Assembly (NCBI RefSeq): GCF_002222635.1
Contig: NZ_CP022415.1
Location: 930,001-994,000 of the forward strand
Reading direction: 5' to 3'
Source: Pseudosulfitobacter pseudonitzschiae
Lineage (GTDB): Bacteria > Pseudomonadota > Alphaproteobacteria > Rhodobacterales > Rhodobacteraceae
DNA: 64,000 nucleotides
Below are positions 16,796 through 24,771 of this stretch, piece after piece. The notes under the pieces were generated by a model. That model searched no databases and had not been told where the DNA came from. It saw only the letters and a list, made by a program, of their open reading frames with translations. Made by a program: the position numbers and the translations under genes. Each line of letters opens with the position of its first letter. Within the stretch, counting starts at the first letter, position 1.

Positions 16796-17661
16796 CAGCT
16801 TTGCTCCTGCAACACGTCATGCAGTGCCTGTGCCGCTTTCGGTGTGCGTGGACCAAAGCCCAGCAGCAACAGCCCGTCCATTTTGACCAGCGCGCCGGTT
16901 TGGGCGGCAGGTGTGGTGGACATTTCGGGCATCGTGAACAGCGTTTCGGCGGTGCTGGAATGATCGCCCTCGCGGTCCATCATCAGCACCACGTCGGGGG
17001 CCGCTGTCGAAATCGCCTCGGCGGTCAGTTGGCGGTATCCTTCGAACTGGTCGATGGCGTTGATCCCGCCCGCAAGCGTGATGATCCCATCCGCCGCAGT
17101 GTTTGTCCCCGATGCCATGATGCGCCCGCCTTGGGTGCTGAGAACAAATAGAACCCGTTTCGGCGCGTCAGTATCGTTGGCAACCTGTGCCGCCACATCA
17201 TCCAGCTCGGCGCGCACCTGATCGGCCAGCGTCTGTGCCTTGTCAGGCACCCCCAGCGCGTCACCGATGGCCGTGATCTTGGTCAGGATCCCTTCGGCAG
17301 AGTAGGGGGCGGGCACCACCACCAACGGCAGGGCCGCAGCTTCCAGCACCGATATGGTTTCGGGTGGGCCGGCACCCGGTTCGGTCAGGATCAGCGTGGG
17401 CTGAACGCTCAGCACGCCTTCGGCGGCCAAGGCGCGCATATAGCCGATATCTGGCAAATCCTGCGCGGCGGGCGGATGAAGAGAAGTGCTGTCACGCGCC
17501 ACCAACCGGTCAGCTTCACCCAAGGCAAAGACGATTTCGGTGGTCGCTCCGCCGATGGTCACGATGCGGCTGGTATCATAGGCTTGGGCCAGTGCCGCCA
17601 GCGGCAGCGCACAGGCCACCGCTGTTTTTGCCAGCCCTTGCATCAGGGTTCTGCGTTTCAT
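16795..17661 (-). CDS. hmuT: Periplasmic hemin-binding protein HmuT
   Basis: 288 residues. The signal peptide MKRRTLMQGLAKTAVACALP, then LAALAQA, has a twin Arg at residues 3-4; a Tat route is possible but weak. RIVTIGGATTEIVFALGEAD and VARDSTSLHPPAAQDLPDIG match periplasmic heme receptors. In the known ShuT/HmuT family the block IGYMRALAAEGVLSVQPTLI contains the heme-ligating tyrosine; that Tyr is present. It overlaps hmuS by 4 bp. It delivers heme to HmuUV. Confidence 0.92.
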   Translation of the reverse strand: MKRRTLMQGLAKTAVACALPLAALAQAYDTSRIVTIGGATTEIVFALGEADRLVARDSTSLHPPAAQDLPDIGYMRALAAEGVLSVQPTLILTEPGAGPPETISVLEAAALPLVVVPAPYSAEGILTKITAIGDALGVPDKAQTLADQVRAELDDVAAQVANDTDAPKRVLFVLSTQGGRIMASGTNTAADGIITLAGGINAIDQFEGYRQLTAEAISTAAPDVVLMMDREGDHSSTAETLFTMPEMSTTPAAQTGALVKMDGLLLLGFGPRTPKAAQALHDVLQEQS

Positions 17662-18713
17662 TTCGCTGCCTCCAACTCCAGCGCGGGCAGGTTGTCCACG
17701 ATGTCACGCCATGCGGGGCGGCTGTCATAGTCTTCTTTACGCACGCCAAAGACCTGAAGGATCAATGCGCCATCCGCGTCGAAGGCTTCAACCGATACGG
17801 CCTTGCCGCGCTGGGTGGGTTTGTCGACCGCATAAACTTCTGCAACGTGATCCAGACGCAGGTGCAAGTTGAATCCCGGGTCCAGCACATTCTGCCATGG
17901 ACCCATCGGTTTCAACTGTTCGATGGGTCCGGTGTGGATCTGGATGCAGCCACGGTTGCCGACAAAGACCATCACCTGAATGCCCGCCGCCTGAACATTG
18001 TTCAGCATCCGGTCAATCGCCGACGTCGCCAGAGGACGCACGAAGGGGGCACCAACGATGCGGTAGGCGCCCAAGCGGTTCATCCGCAGCTTTGACGTCA
18101 GGCGCATGAATTGGTGGGTGTCGGTCATCTTGGACCATTCCGATTGCAGCACCTCCAGCTTTTCGGGGTTGGGTTTGGCGGCTTCGGGGGGGGTGCGCTC
18201 GTCCAGTTTCAGATGGGTTGGCTGATCGGGCAGGGCGGCCGATGCTTTGGCGGCGTCCCAGTCGGAAATGTGGTTGTCGTCGCGCAGGAAAATCTTGTGA
18301 ACCGCGTCACCCGCTGCGTCAAACACTTGCAGACTGCGACGCAGCCCCGTGTCGGTTTCTTTTTCCACCATAAACGCATGACGCCAGTGCGCAGGGAACA
18401 TGCGCAGGTCAATCTTGTCATTCAGCACCATCGCGGCATGTGCGCCGGATTGGTAGTTGGCATAGCTGCCGACCTTTTCGTTCACGCAAGAGATATTGCG
18501 CGTCAGCGCCATAACTTCGCCCAACTGGCTGGCAATCTGCATGATGTTGTCGGGATGTGGCGCGATGTGGGTGACGCCCTGTCCTGTGTGTGCGGCGATC
18601 AGCTGTGCCTCGGTGATGCCCAGTTTGTCGGCAAGATCGCGTTCACGCAGATTGGCGTGCTCTATTCGTGCGGCACGGATGGTATCTGCGGATGGTATGG
18701 TGGTCTGGCCCAT
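17658..18713 (-). CDS. hmuS: Heme-degrading/hemin transport protein HmuS
   Basis: 351-residue cytoplasmic protein with the duplicated ChuX/HmuS-type fold. The first half is AARIEHANLRERDLADKLGI...LGEVMALTRNISCVNEKVG and the second LRMNRLGAYRIVGAPFVRPL...VMVFVGNRGCIQIHTGPIEQ, quoted only in parts. The motif GNRGCIQIHTG is typical of the heme-binding C-terminal half. Proteins of this family bind imported heme and in several bacteria degrade it to release iron. First gene of the minus-strand hmuSTUV operon, divergent from the receptor gene 240 bp away. Confidence 0.9.
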   Translation of the reverse strand: MGQTTIPSADTIRAARIEHANLRERDLADKLGITEAQLIAAHTGQGVTHIAPHPDNIMQIASQLGEVMALTRNISCVNEKVGSYANYQSGAHAAMVLNDKIDLRMFPAHWRHAFMVEKETDTGLRRSLQVFDAAGDAVHKIFLRDDNHISDWDAAKASAALPDQPTHLKLDERTPPEAAKPNPEKLEVLQSEWSKMTDTHQFMRLTSKLRMNRLGAYRIVGAPFVRPLATSAIDRMLNNVQAAGIQVMVFVGNRGCIQIHTGPIEQLKPMGPWQNVLDPGFNLHLRLDHVAEVYAVDKPTQRGKAVSVEAFDADGALILQVFGVRKEDYDSRPAWRDIVDNLPALELEAAK

Positions 18714-18953
18714 GATGTCCCTCGGGGTTTGGTCAATTTGTATGGGATGAACTGGCTGCGGCCCGACGCACGGGGGACGTGGCTGGACAGGGTATGAAAA
18801 CCTCCGCCTTTAATTCTTGACAGTTTTAGTCTGGTTAACTAGGGGACTGCAAGAGACAAGTTTGAACTTGCCGAAAAGTCAAAAATCAAGCGCCAAGCCA
18901 GCACTTTCGCAAGCCTAAGGCCACCGCCATGTATTGCGAAGGGACTCTCTGTC
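18714..18953. promoter_or_regulatory. Divergent promoter region of hmuS and the heme receptor
   Basis: 240 bp with no gene. A TTGACA hexamer at 18817-18822 points toward the receptor, but no good -10 box stands 16-18 bp away. No clear Fur, Irr or RirA box was recognised by eye, although iron control is expected for this locus. Confidence 0.4.
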
Positions 18954-20963
18954 ATGTCATTCCGAACCACCAAGGCAAAGCTTTCTGCCTCTACCGCCGC
19001 GCTGATCGCGATCAGCGCCGCCTCGGGCGCATTTGCCCAGGACGCCGCCGATGCTGACGGCTATCTCGGCACCATTGTTCTGGGCGAGGGTAAGCGCACG
19101 GTGCAAACTGACACCGCCGTGCCCGTCACCATCGTCGATCAGGCCGAGATCGAAGACCGTCAGGCCGGCACTATCGCCGAATTGATCGACACGGTGCCCG
19201 GTGTGACGCTGGTGAACGGCACCACGGCGGCCGGTTCGGGCATCAACATTCGTGGCTATGGTGCCAACAGCACTTATGGCACCGATGGCAAGGTTCTGGT
19301 GCAGATCGACGGTGCCACCAAGGGCAGCGAAGAACTCTATCGCATTGGTTCGCAGCTTTATACGGATCCGTTTTTGTACCGCGAGATCGAAGTGCTGCGC
19401 GGCACAATCGGGTCGTTCGAATACGGCTCGGGTGTGTTTGGCGGTGTGGTGCGGCTGGAAACCATCGACGCCAGCGATCTGACAGGAGGCGAGCTTGGCT
19501 TTGTCGGGCGGCAGACGCTGGAGTTTTCGACCAATGGCAACGGGCTGGCGTCTTCGACTACGCTGGCTTGGCAGCCTGATGAGCAGTTCGAGGTGCTGTT
19601 CAACTATAGCCGCCGTCAGTTGGGCGTGCGCACCGATGGGGATGGCAACCAGATCAACCCCAACGCGGGCGACATTGACGATCCTTCGGGGCTGCTCAAG
19701 GCGCGCTATACCTTTGGCGCGGGCAACGACCAGTTTGTCGAGTTCAGCTATACCAAGACCCAGCAGGAACAGTTCGACGTGCCCTATGACCAGTTCGGCA
19801 CAGCCGCTTTCGGCAACGTCGACCGCTATATCGAAAACGAAGTCGCCACCCTGCGCTACAACTACAACCCTGGTGACGTTTCTTGGCTGAATGTCACCGC
19901 CGAGATTCTGTATTCGGACGAGTTGGTTGAAAGCGAAGCCATCGTTGGCCCCAACCCCCTGCTGGACGCGGACAACCGCTATCGCACCACGACGCTGCGT
20001 GTGAAGAATGAGGCGCTGTTCAGCACCGGCGCTGTCGCGCACCAGCTGCGCACGGGTATCGAATACATCCAGCGTGAGCGTACCGATGCCACCGCAGGCT
20101 CGGCCCCCGGCGGGACCAAAGAGGCGCTGGCGTTCTATGCTGTGGATGAAATGCGGATCGGGGACCGTTGGACGATCACGCCCGCGCTGCGTTATGAAAA
20201 CCAGACCATCACCCAGGATCCGATCAACGGCAACGCGACCTATGATAAGGACGCGCTGATGGGCGGCGTGTCGGCACGCTATGCGTTTGGCAACGGCTGG
20301 GCTGTGTTCGGTTCGGCCGCCTACACCGAGAACCTGCCGATCATCGACGACATCGACGACTCTGTGTACATCGGCCAGTCGGAAAAGGGGCGCAGCTATG
20401 AAATCGGCGTGGCTTATGACGGGGTCGATGTGTTCCGTAGCGGCGACAGCCTTGCCTTTAAGATCAACTATTACAATGACCATCTGACCGATCTCACCAC
20501 CTATGTGGGCCGTCCAGAGACAGAAACCGTCACCGCAGTAGACCGCGAGGGCATCGAGCTTGAGGCCGCATATGCGATGGAAAATGGCTATTACATTGAC
20601 GCCAACGCGCATATCTCCAATGGCACAGCCTACAAAAAGAACTCGGTGTTTGCGCCTCGGGGCGACTGGATACAAAACCCGCAGGATAATCTGCGCCTGA
20701 CGGTGGGGCGCAAGTTCGGTGAAGAACTGGACCTGAGCTGGGAGACGGAACTGGCCAAACGCTATGACGAAGGCGGCTTCGTGTCGCCCGGTTTTGGCGT
20801 GCACAACCTGCGCGCAACCTATGTGCCGCAAAGCGGAATGCTGGAAGGAACGAACATGCGCTTTGGCGTCGAGAACCTGTTCGACAAGGCCTATCAGCCG
20901 CGACTTTCCACACGAAACGCAACTGGGCGGACGTTCAAAGTCACCCTGTCCAAAACGTTCTAA
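18954..20963 (+). CDS. hmuR: TonB-dependent heme receptor
   Basis: 669-residue outer-membrane receptor. The signal peptide ends near ASGAFA. The plug domain follows (VPVTIVDQAEIEDRQAGTIA, LIDTVPGVTLVNG, GSGINIRGYGANS) and then a beta-barrel ending in GVENLFDKAYQPRL and a C-terminal Phe (KVTLSKTF), the signal for barrel assembly. Context (hmuSTUV divergent; exbBD, tonB and hemP following) identifies heme as the likely ligand. The next gene starts 21 bp downstream. Gene name by context; HmuR or a related receptor family. Confidence 0.88.
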   Translation: MSFRTTKAKLSASTAALIAISAASGAFAQDAADADGYLGTIVLGEGKRTVQTDTAVPVTIVDQAEIEDRQAGTIAELIDTVPGVTLVNGTTAAGSGINIRGYGANSTYGTDGKVLVQIDGATKGSEELYRIGSQLYTDPFLYREIEVLRGTIGSFEYGSGVFGGVVRLETIDASDLTGGELGFVGRQTLEFSTNGNGLASSTTLAWQPDEQFEVLFNYSRRQLGVRTDGDGNQINPNAGDIDDPSGLLKARYTFGAGNDQFVEFSYTKTQQEQFDVPYDQFGTAAFGNVDRYIENEVATLRYNYNPGDVSWLNVTAEILYSDELVESEAIVGPNPLLDADNRYRTTTLRVKNEALFSTGAVAHQLRTGIEYIQRERTDATAGSAPGGTKEALAFYAVDEMRIGDRWTITPALRYENQTITQDPINGNATYDKDALMGGVSARYAFGNGWAVFGSAAYTENLPIIDDIDDSVYIGQSEKGRSYEIGVAYDGVDVFRSGDSLAFKINYYNDHLTDLTTYVGRPETETVTAVDREGIELEAAYAMENGYYIDANAHISNGTAYKKNSVFAPRGDWIQNPQDNLRLTVGRKFGEELDLSWETELAKRYDEGGFVSPGFGVHNLRATYVPQSGMLEGTNMRFGVENLFDKAYQPRLSTRNATGRTFKVTLSKTF

Positions 20964-20984
20964 GACAATAGCAAAGGAAACCCC

Positions 20985-21425
20985 ATGCAGCCATATCGCC
21001 ACATAGGCGCCTGTCTTGCCACAGCCGCCGCCGTGCTGTTTGGCACGGCGGCCCAAGCTCAAGAAGCCACGCCCCCCGCCGGTGTCGCACTGGAACTGAA
21101 CGCAGCGGATCTGGTGGGCGAGGCCTGCCGGATCACGTTTGTTGCCACCAACACCGGCACTGCGCCGATTGACCGCGCGGTCTATGAGACAGTGTTGTTC
21201 GGCGCGGATGGCGGTGTGATGATGCTGACGCTGTTCGATTTTGGTAGCCTGCCTGCGGGCGTGCCGCGCGTGCGGCAGTTCCAGATTGCCGACACAGCCT
21301 GCGGGCGCATCGGATCGCTGCTGATCAACGGGGCTGGCACATGCACCGTTGAGGGGGCAGACTCGGACGTCTGCGCCAAGGGGCTGGCCACATCCAGCCG
21401 CCTGAACATCGGATTGCAAGGATAG
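20985..21425 (+). CDS. Small exported protein of unknown function in the heme operon
   Basis: 146 residues. The signal peptide is cleaved near AQA (AAAVLFGTAAQAQEATPPAG). The mature domain (LVGEACRITFVATNTGTAPI, DRAVYETVLFGADGGVMMLT) looks like a beta-sandwich with three or four Cys that could form disulfides (EACRIT, DTACGRI, GTCTVEG, SDVCAKG). It sits between the receptor and exbB with gaps of 21 and 4 bp, so it is co-expressed with the energy-transducing complex. I do not know a function; a periplasmic accessory or chaperone of the TonB system is inference. Confidence 0.8.
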   Translation: MQPYRHIGACLATAAAVLFGTAAQAQEATPPAGVALELNAADLVGEACRITFVATNTGTAPIDRAVYETVLFGADGGVMMLTLFDFGSLPAGVPRVRQFQIADTACGRIGSLLINGAGTCTVEGADSDVCAKGLATSSRLNIGLQG

Positions 21426-21429
21426 CATT

Positions 21430-22071
21430 ATGTTTGATCTGTCACGGCTTCAGGGCCTTTATGAATTGGGCGGCCCCGTAGTTGCTGTTCTGGTGGGTGT
21501 CTCGGTTCTGACACTGGCTGTGGTTCTCTATAAACTCTGGCAGTTCCGTGCCGCTCGGGTGGGGCAACACGCTGCGATCCGCCGCGCGCTGGCGCATTGG
21601 GATGCCGGTGCGCGCGACGCCGCTGTGCAGGATCTGGACAGTTCGCGCAGCTATCTGGCACCGGTGATTGCCCGCGCCATTTCGGCCCCTGCAAGCCCCG
21701 ACCGCGCCGCACGGCTGATGGCCGAGTCCGAGGCGCGGTTTCTGGCGCTCGAGCGCGGCTTTCGACTGCTGGACAGTGTCGCGCAACTGGCCCCGCTTAT
21801 GGGTCTGTTCGGCACCGTTCTGGGCATGATCGAAGCCTTTCAGGCGCTGCAAAACGCTGGTTCCTCTGTGGACCCGTCGTTGCTGGCGGGCGGCATCTGG
21901 GTGGCGCTTCTGACGACAGCTGTCGGGTTGGCCGTGGCCATGCCCACCTCTATCGTGTTGTCGTGGTTCGAGGCGCGGATGACCGCCGAACGGGTCTTTG
22001 CCGAACAGGCGCTGACCACCATTCTGGCGCCAGCAAAAGGTTCGTTGGAACAGGTGCGCGATGCCGCTTAG
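21430..22071 (+). CDS. exbB: ExbB-like proton channel (MotA/TolQ/ExbB family)
   Basis: 213 residues with three membrane segments: GPVVAVLVGVSVLTLAVVLY near the N terminus and two near the C terminus (APLMGLFGTVLGMIEAF and GIWVALLTTAVGLAVAMPT). LFGTVLGMIEAFQ and the TTAVGLAVAMP block are the proton-channel signature of ExbB/TolQ. It overlaps the first exbD by 11 bp. Together with ExbD and TonB it energises the outer-membrane receptor by the proton gradient. Confidence 0.92.
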   Translation: MFDLSRLQGLYELGGPVVAVLVGVSVLTLAVVLYKLWQFRAARVGQHAAIRRALAHWDAGARDAAVQDLDSSRSYLAPVIARAISAPASPDRAARLMAESEARFLALERGFRLLDSVAQLAPLMGLFGTVLGMIEAFQALQNAGSSVDPSLLAGGIWVALLTTAVGLAVAMPTSIVLSWFEARMTAERVFAEQALTTILAPAKGSLEQVRDAA

Positions 22072-22447
22072 AGCCACACGACAGCGGCGGAAGTTGTCGA
22101 TGACGTCGCTGATCGACGTCATCTTTTTGCTGCTGTTGTTTTTTATGCTGTCCTCGACTTTTTCCAAATTCGCCGAGGTCGAAGTGCAGGCCGCATCCGG
22201 CGGGGCGTCGGCCTCTGGCGATCAGACAATGGCGTTTTTGCGCGCAACCCCCGATGGGCTGACACTGAACGGTGCAGCATTGGGCGTCGACGAACTGGCC
22301 CCGCGATTGCGGGATTTGCAAACGGGCAAGCCGTTGGTTTTGCTGGTGAACCTGATGTCGGATGTGGACGCGCAAACGATGACGGACATCCTGGTTGCGG
22401 TGCGCGGTGTCCCCGATCTGGCGGTCAGTGTAATGGGGGCGTCATGA
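22061..22447 (+). CDS. exbD: ExbD-like biopolymer transport protein (first copy)
   Basis: 128 residues: a basic N terminus, one membrane helix (SLIDVIFLLLLFFMLSSTF) and a periplasmic domain. The helix carries the conserved Asp of ExbD/TolR (LIDVIF), which takes part in proton conduction. Overlaps exbB by 11 bp and the second ExbD-like gene by 4 bp. Confidence 0.9.
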   Translation: MPLRATRQRRKLSMTSLIDVIFLLLLFFMLSSTFSKFAEVEVQAASGGASASGDQTMAFLRATPDGLTLNGAALGVDELAPRLRDLQTGKPLVLLVNLMSDVDAQTMTDILVAVRGVPDLAVSVMGAS

Positions 22448-22824
22448 GAGTGCGGCGTAAGAAATCCGAACGTGAACCGACGATTGCATTGATCAACATC
22501 GTGTTTCTGATGCTGGTGTTTTTCATGGTGGCGGGGACATTAGCAGCTCCCCTCGATCCCGAGCTTAAGCTGGTGGAGACCGCCAATCTTCAGGGCGAGG
22601 CACCTGCCGATGCGCTGGTGATCGGGGCAGATGGTACGCTGACGCATCGTGGTCAGCCGGTGGATGTCGCTGGCTTTTTTGCCGCAGTTCCGGCAGCCGC
22701 CGACACCGCGCGGATGATCCCCGACCGCGCCGCTTCGGCACATGTCGTTATCGAAACCGCGCGCGCCTTGCGTGCCGCAGGGGCCGCGCGTGTCGTCATC
22801 GTGACAGAAAAGGCGCTGCAATGA
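22444..22824 (+). CDS. ExbD-like protein (second copy) lacking the membrane Asp
   Basis: 126 residues with the same layout: basic start, helix ALINIVFLMLVFFMVAGTLA, periplasmic domain. At the position of the essential membrane Asp of ExbD/TolR (LIDVIF in the first copy) this protein has Asn (LINIVF). It is therefore an ExbD paralogue that probably cannot replace the first in proton conduction but may complete a heteromeric complex. Overlaps both neighbours by 4 bp. Confidence 0.87.
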   Translation: MRVRRKKSEREPTIALINIVFLMLVFFMVAGTLAAPLDPELKLVETANLQGEAPADALVIGADGTLTHRGQPVDVAGFFAAVPAAADTARMIPDRAASAHVVIETARALRAAGAARVVIVTEKALQ

Positions 22825-23747
22825 TTCGTCGGTCTTGGAAAATCGCCCTGTTGTTTCTGGGCTGTTCAGTTGCCGCACACGCTGCGATCTTCAGCCTTAC
22901 GGGCAAGGAAGAGATGGCGCAGGTCGAAGGTGGCGCACAGGCAACGGTGGCCGAACTGGGCAACAGCTTTGCCGATATGGCAGCGGGGGTGATGACACCC
23001 GAAGCAGTCGAGACGGTGCAAGAGGTGGCCGAGCCGGTCACGCAACAGGCCGACCCTGCGGAGCAACCGCCCGAACCTGCCACGCAACCGCCCGAGCCGC
23101 CGGTGCAACAGGCGCTTGCCGCGCCGGTCGAGGCCACGCCAGCGCCCGCGCAGCCGGATCTTGCGGTTCCCCTTGCGTCCGAACCCACATCGCCACTGCA
23201 AGCCACCGAAGCGCCGCAGACGGCGCCGCCCGTGACGCCGCAGGTTCAGCAACCCTTGCCTGACGAGGCCGCAACCCAAGTTTCGCGCCGCCCAGCGTTG
23301 CGCCCCAAATCGGTCGAGGCGATGGCACCCAAGCCGAAACCCGCAGCAAAGCCGGCACCAAGAAAACCACCGCCCAAAGGCAATGCAAAGACCGCCGCCA
23401 AAGCGGGTACGACGGACGGCCAAGCCAACGCCGAAGCCAAAGCGGCTGCCAATCGCAGGGCGTCCGAAGCCGCCAAAGCGGCAAATGCCGCCGCCAGCAA
23501 CTATCCCGGTCAGGTGATGGCGCGTATTGCCCGTCTCAGACGTCCCCGCACCAGCAGCCGCGGGTCGGCGACCATTGCCTTTACCGTTGCGGGCAATGGC
23601 GGGCTGACGGGGGCCCGTGTGTCGGCCAGTTCCGGTTCGGCCCAGCTGGATCAGGCGGCCCTGGATCTGGTGCGCCGCGCCGGTCCATTTCCGCCACCAC
23701 CGCAAGGCGCGCAGCGCAGCTTTTCGATCCGCATCAAGGGGCGCTAG
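22821..23747 (+). CDS. tonB: TonB-type energy transducer
   Basis: 308 residues. An N-terminal membrane anchor (SWKIALLFLGCSVAAHAAIF) with the His of the TonB SxxxH-type motif (SVAAH) is followed by a long Pro/Ala/Glu/Gln-rich spacer, about residues 70-220, that can span the periplasm. The C-terminal domain is TonB-like: SNYPGQVMARIARLRRPRTS, IAFTVAGNGGLTGARVSASS, LDQAALDLVRRAGPFPPPPQ. It overlaps the second exbD by 4 bp. It transmits proton-motive force to the heme receptor. Confidence 0.9.
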   Translation: MIRRSWKIALLFLGCSVAAHAAIFSLTGKEEMAQVEGGAQATVAELGNSFADMAAGVMTPEAVETVQEVAEPVTQQADPAEQPPEPATQPPEPPVQQALAAPVEATPAPAQPDLAVPLASEPTSPLQATEAPQTAPPVTPQVQQPLPDEAATQVSRRPALRPKSVEAMAPKPKPAAKPAPRKPPPKGNAKTAAKAGTTDGQANAEAKAAANRRASEAAKAANAAASNYPGQVMARIARLRRPRTSSRGSATIAFTVAGNGGLTGARVSASSGSAQLDQAALDLVRRAGPFPPPPQGAQRSFSIRIKGR

Positions 23748-24073
23748 GCACGCGGGCTTGCCGCTACGGTCAAAAGGGCGCGTTGCCTGCGGGCGAGACC
23801 GTTAGCCATATGGCAAAGGCGGCTTACCCCGACGCGCGTCTGAACACCCTCCACGCTCTGATTTGTCAAATACCGGCATTCTGGCGCCCGCTTGCTGTGG
23901 GGCGGTGCCCTATGCGCTGATACCTGCCTGTAGCAAAGCCAAAACAAACCTGTCGCCTTAATTTCTGTATTTGACAAATCCGATTAAATCACTCAGGTAT
24001 TGTGATAGAGGTCCAGCCACCCCGAGTCTCGCATCGGGCCAGCCCGACGGTTGAAAGACAAAGGGACAGAGCC
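23748..24073. other. 326-bp intergenic region before hemP
   Basis: No gene is supported. It contains two oppositely oriented copies of a 14-bp motif (listed separately), and a TTGACA (23971-23976) that could be the hemP -35 box with AGGTAT (23995-24000) as a weak -10 at 18 bp spacing. Otherwise no feature is recognised. A minus-strand ORF across the region has no homology features and is not accepted. Confidence 0.5.
23860..23980. repeat. Inverted pair of a 14-bp palindromic motif, candidate regulator sites
   Basis: GATTTGTCAAATAC at 23860-23873 is the exact reverse complement of GTATTTGACAAATC at 23967-23980; the copies are 93 bp apart. Each contains the self-complementary core ATTTG-W-CAAAT (11 bp). 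The right copy overlaps the putative TTGACA of the hemP promoter. Two identical palindromes around a heme-uptake promoter suggest a dimeric regulator, possibly iron- or heme-responsive. This is inference. Confidence 0.55.
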
Positions 24074-24295
24074 ATGCGCATGGAAAACAGAATCGACAGA
24101 ATGTACGACACCGCCGATCACCGCTCTGGCAAGCGGACGCTGACCACCACAACCAAGCCCGAGATGAACGACACCGCACCCACGCACGATGCGCGCACGT
24201 TGACTGACGGGGCAGATCAGGCACGCATCGTGCTGGATGGTCAGGTTTACACTCTGCGCATCACCCGCGCGGGTAAATTGATTTTGACAAAATGA
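24074..24295 (+). CDS. hemP: Hemin uptake protein HemP
   Basis: 73 residues from ATG 24074, preceded by AAAGGGA at a 7-bp spacing. A shorter version from ATG 24164 (43 residues) would have a poor ribosome-binding site. The C terminus RIVLDGQVYTLRITRAGKLI followed by LTK is the HemP signature: a small beta domain ending in GKLILTK. HemP/HmuP proteins are linked to heme uptake and in some Rhizobiales and Burkholderia act as activators of heme-receptor transcription. Its stop overlaps the next start (ATGA). Confidence 0.85.
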   Translation: MRMENRIDRMYDTADHRSGKRTLTTTTKPEMNDTAPTHDARTLTDGADQARIVLDGQVYTLRITRAGKLILTK

Positions 24296-24771
24296 GCGGG
24301 CGTGCAAACGGACGCGGGGGCGCTGCCGTCGGCCTTTTGATCGAACTGGACGGGGTTGAAGCCGCGAGCGTCATATATTTGCGCCTGTGGAGCGATGGAC
24401 CGGACGGGCAGGCGATGTTGTGGAGCGATCTCAGCCGGACATTGGGCCGGGATCGGGGCAGGCGGACGCTTCAGGCCTTTGAGCAGCTGTGCAATCTGTG
24501 CGCTCGCCATGGTCGCCGCCCGCTGATGCGCCATGCGGTCGAATGCAAATGTCTGGGCGCGGACGAAGCGTGTTTTGCCAATTTCATCGCCTGTGCCGCC
24601 ACCGGCGCGCAAGAGGATGCGATGCTGATTGCCACCCTGCTTGTACGCGCTGATATTGCGCCGCAGATTACGTCGCTGGCGACGGATTTCGGGCTGGGGC
24701 TGCGCTGCATGCACCCCGCAGCGCCTCGCGATCTGGAGATGTCCAGACCGGAGGCTGCGACCCTGCATTAA
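24292..24771 (+). CDS. Conserved-looking protein of unknown function coupled to hemP
   Basis: 159 residues, no signal peptide or membrane segment. It is Cys-rich for its size: LCNLCARHGR, ECKCLGADEACF, CAATGAQ and LRCMHP could make a metal or heme/iron-sulfur site. VECKCLGADEACFANFIACA is the densest stretch. It overlaps hemP by 4 bp, so co-translation is likely. Its last four bases overlap the convergent mannitol dehydrogenase stop. I do not recognise the family; a role in heme or iron handling is inferred only from position. Confidence 0.75.
   Translation: MSGRANGRGGAAVGLLIELDGVEAASVIYLRLWSDGPDGQAMLWSDLSRTLGRDRGRRTLQAFEQLCNLCARHGRRPLMRHAVECKCLGADEACFANFIACAATGAQEDAMLIATLLVRADIAPQITSLATDFGLGLRCMHPAAPRDLEMSRPEAATLH

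Noticed and set aside
18817-18845. Sigma-70 promoter for the heme receptor (TTGACA at 18817)
   Set aside because: A good -35 hexamer, but the -10 region 16-18 bp downstream reads CTAGGG-like, so no promoter can be claimed.
18957-21428. 823-codon open frame on the minus strand across the heme receptor
   Set aside because: It is antisense to a clear TonB-dependent receptor with signal peptide and barrel end. It contains no domain motif and arises from the GC-rich codon pattern.
23744-23977. 77-codon minus-strand ORF between tonB and hemP
   Set aside because: It runs through the region with the paired palindromes, has no ribosome-binding site or domain, and a Cys/Arg/His composition typical of non-coding frames.
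24164-24295. Shorter 43-residue start for HemP
   Set aside because: Possible, but the upstream context lacks a ribosome-binding site, while ATG 24074 has AAAGGGA at a good distance.
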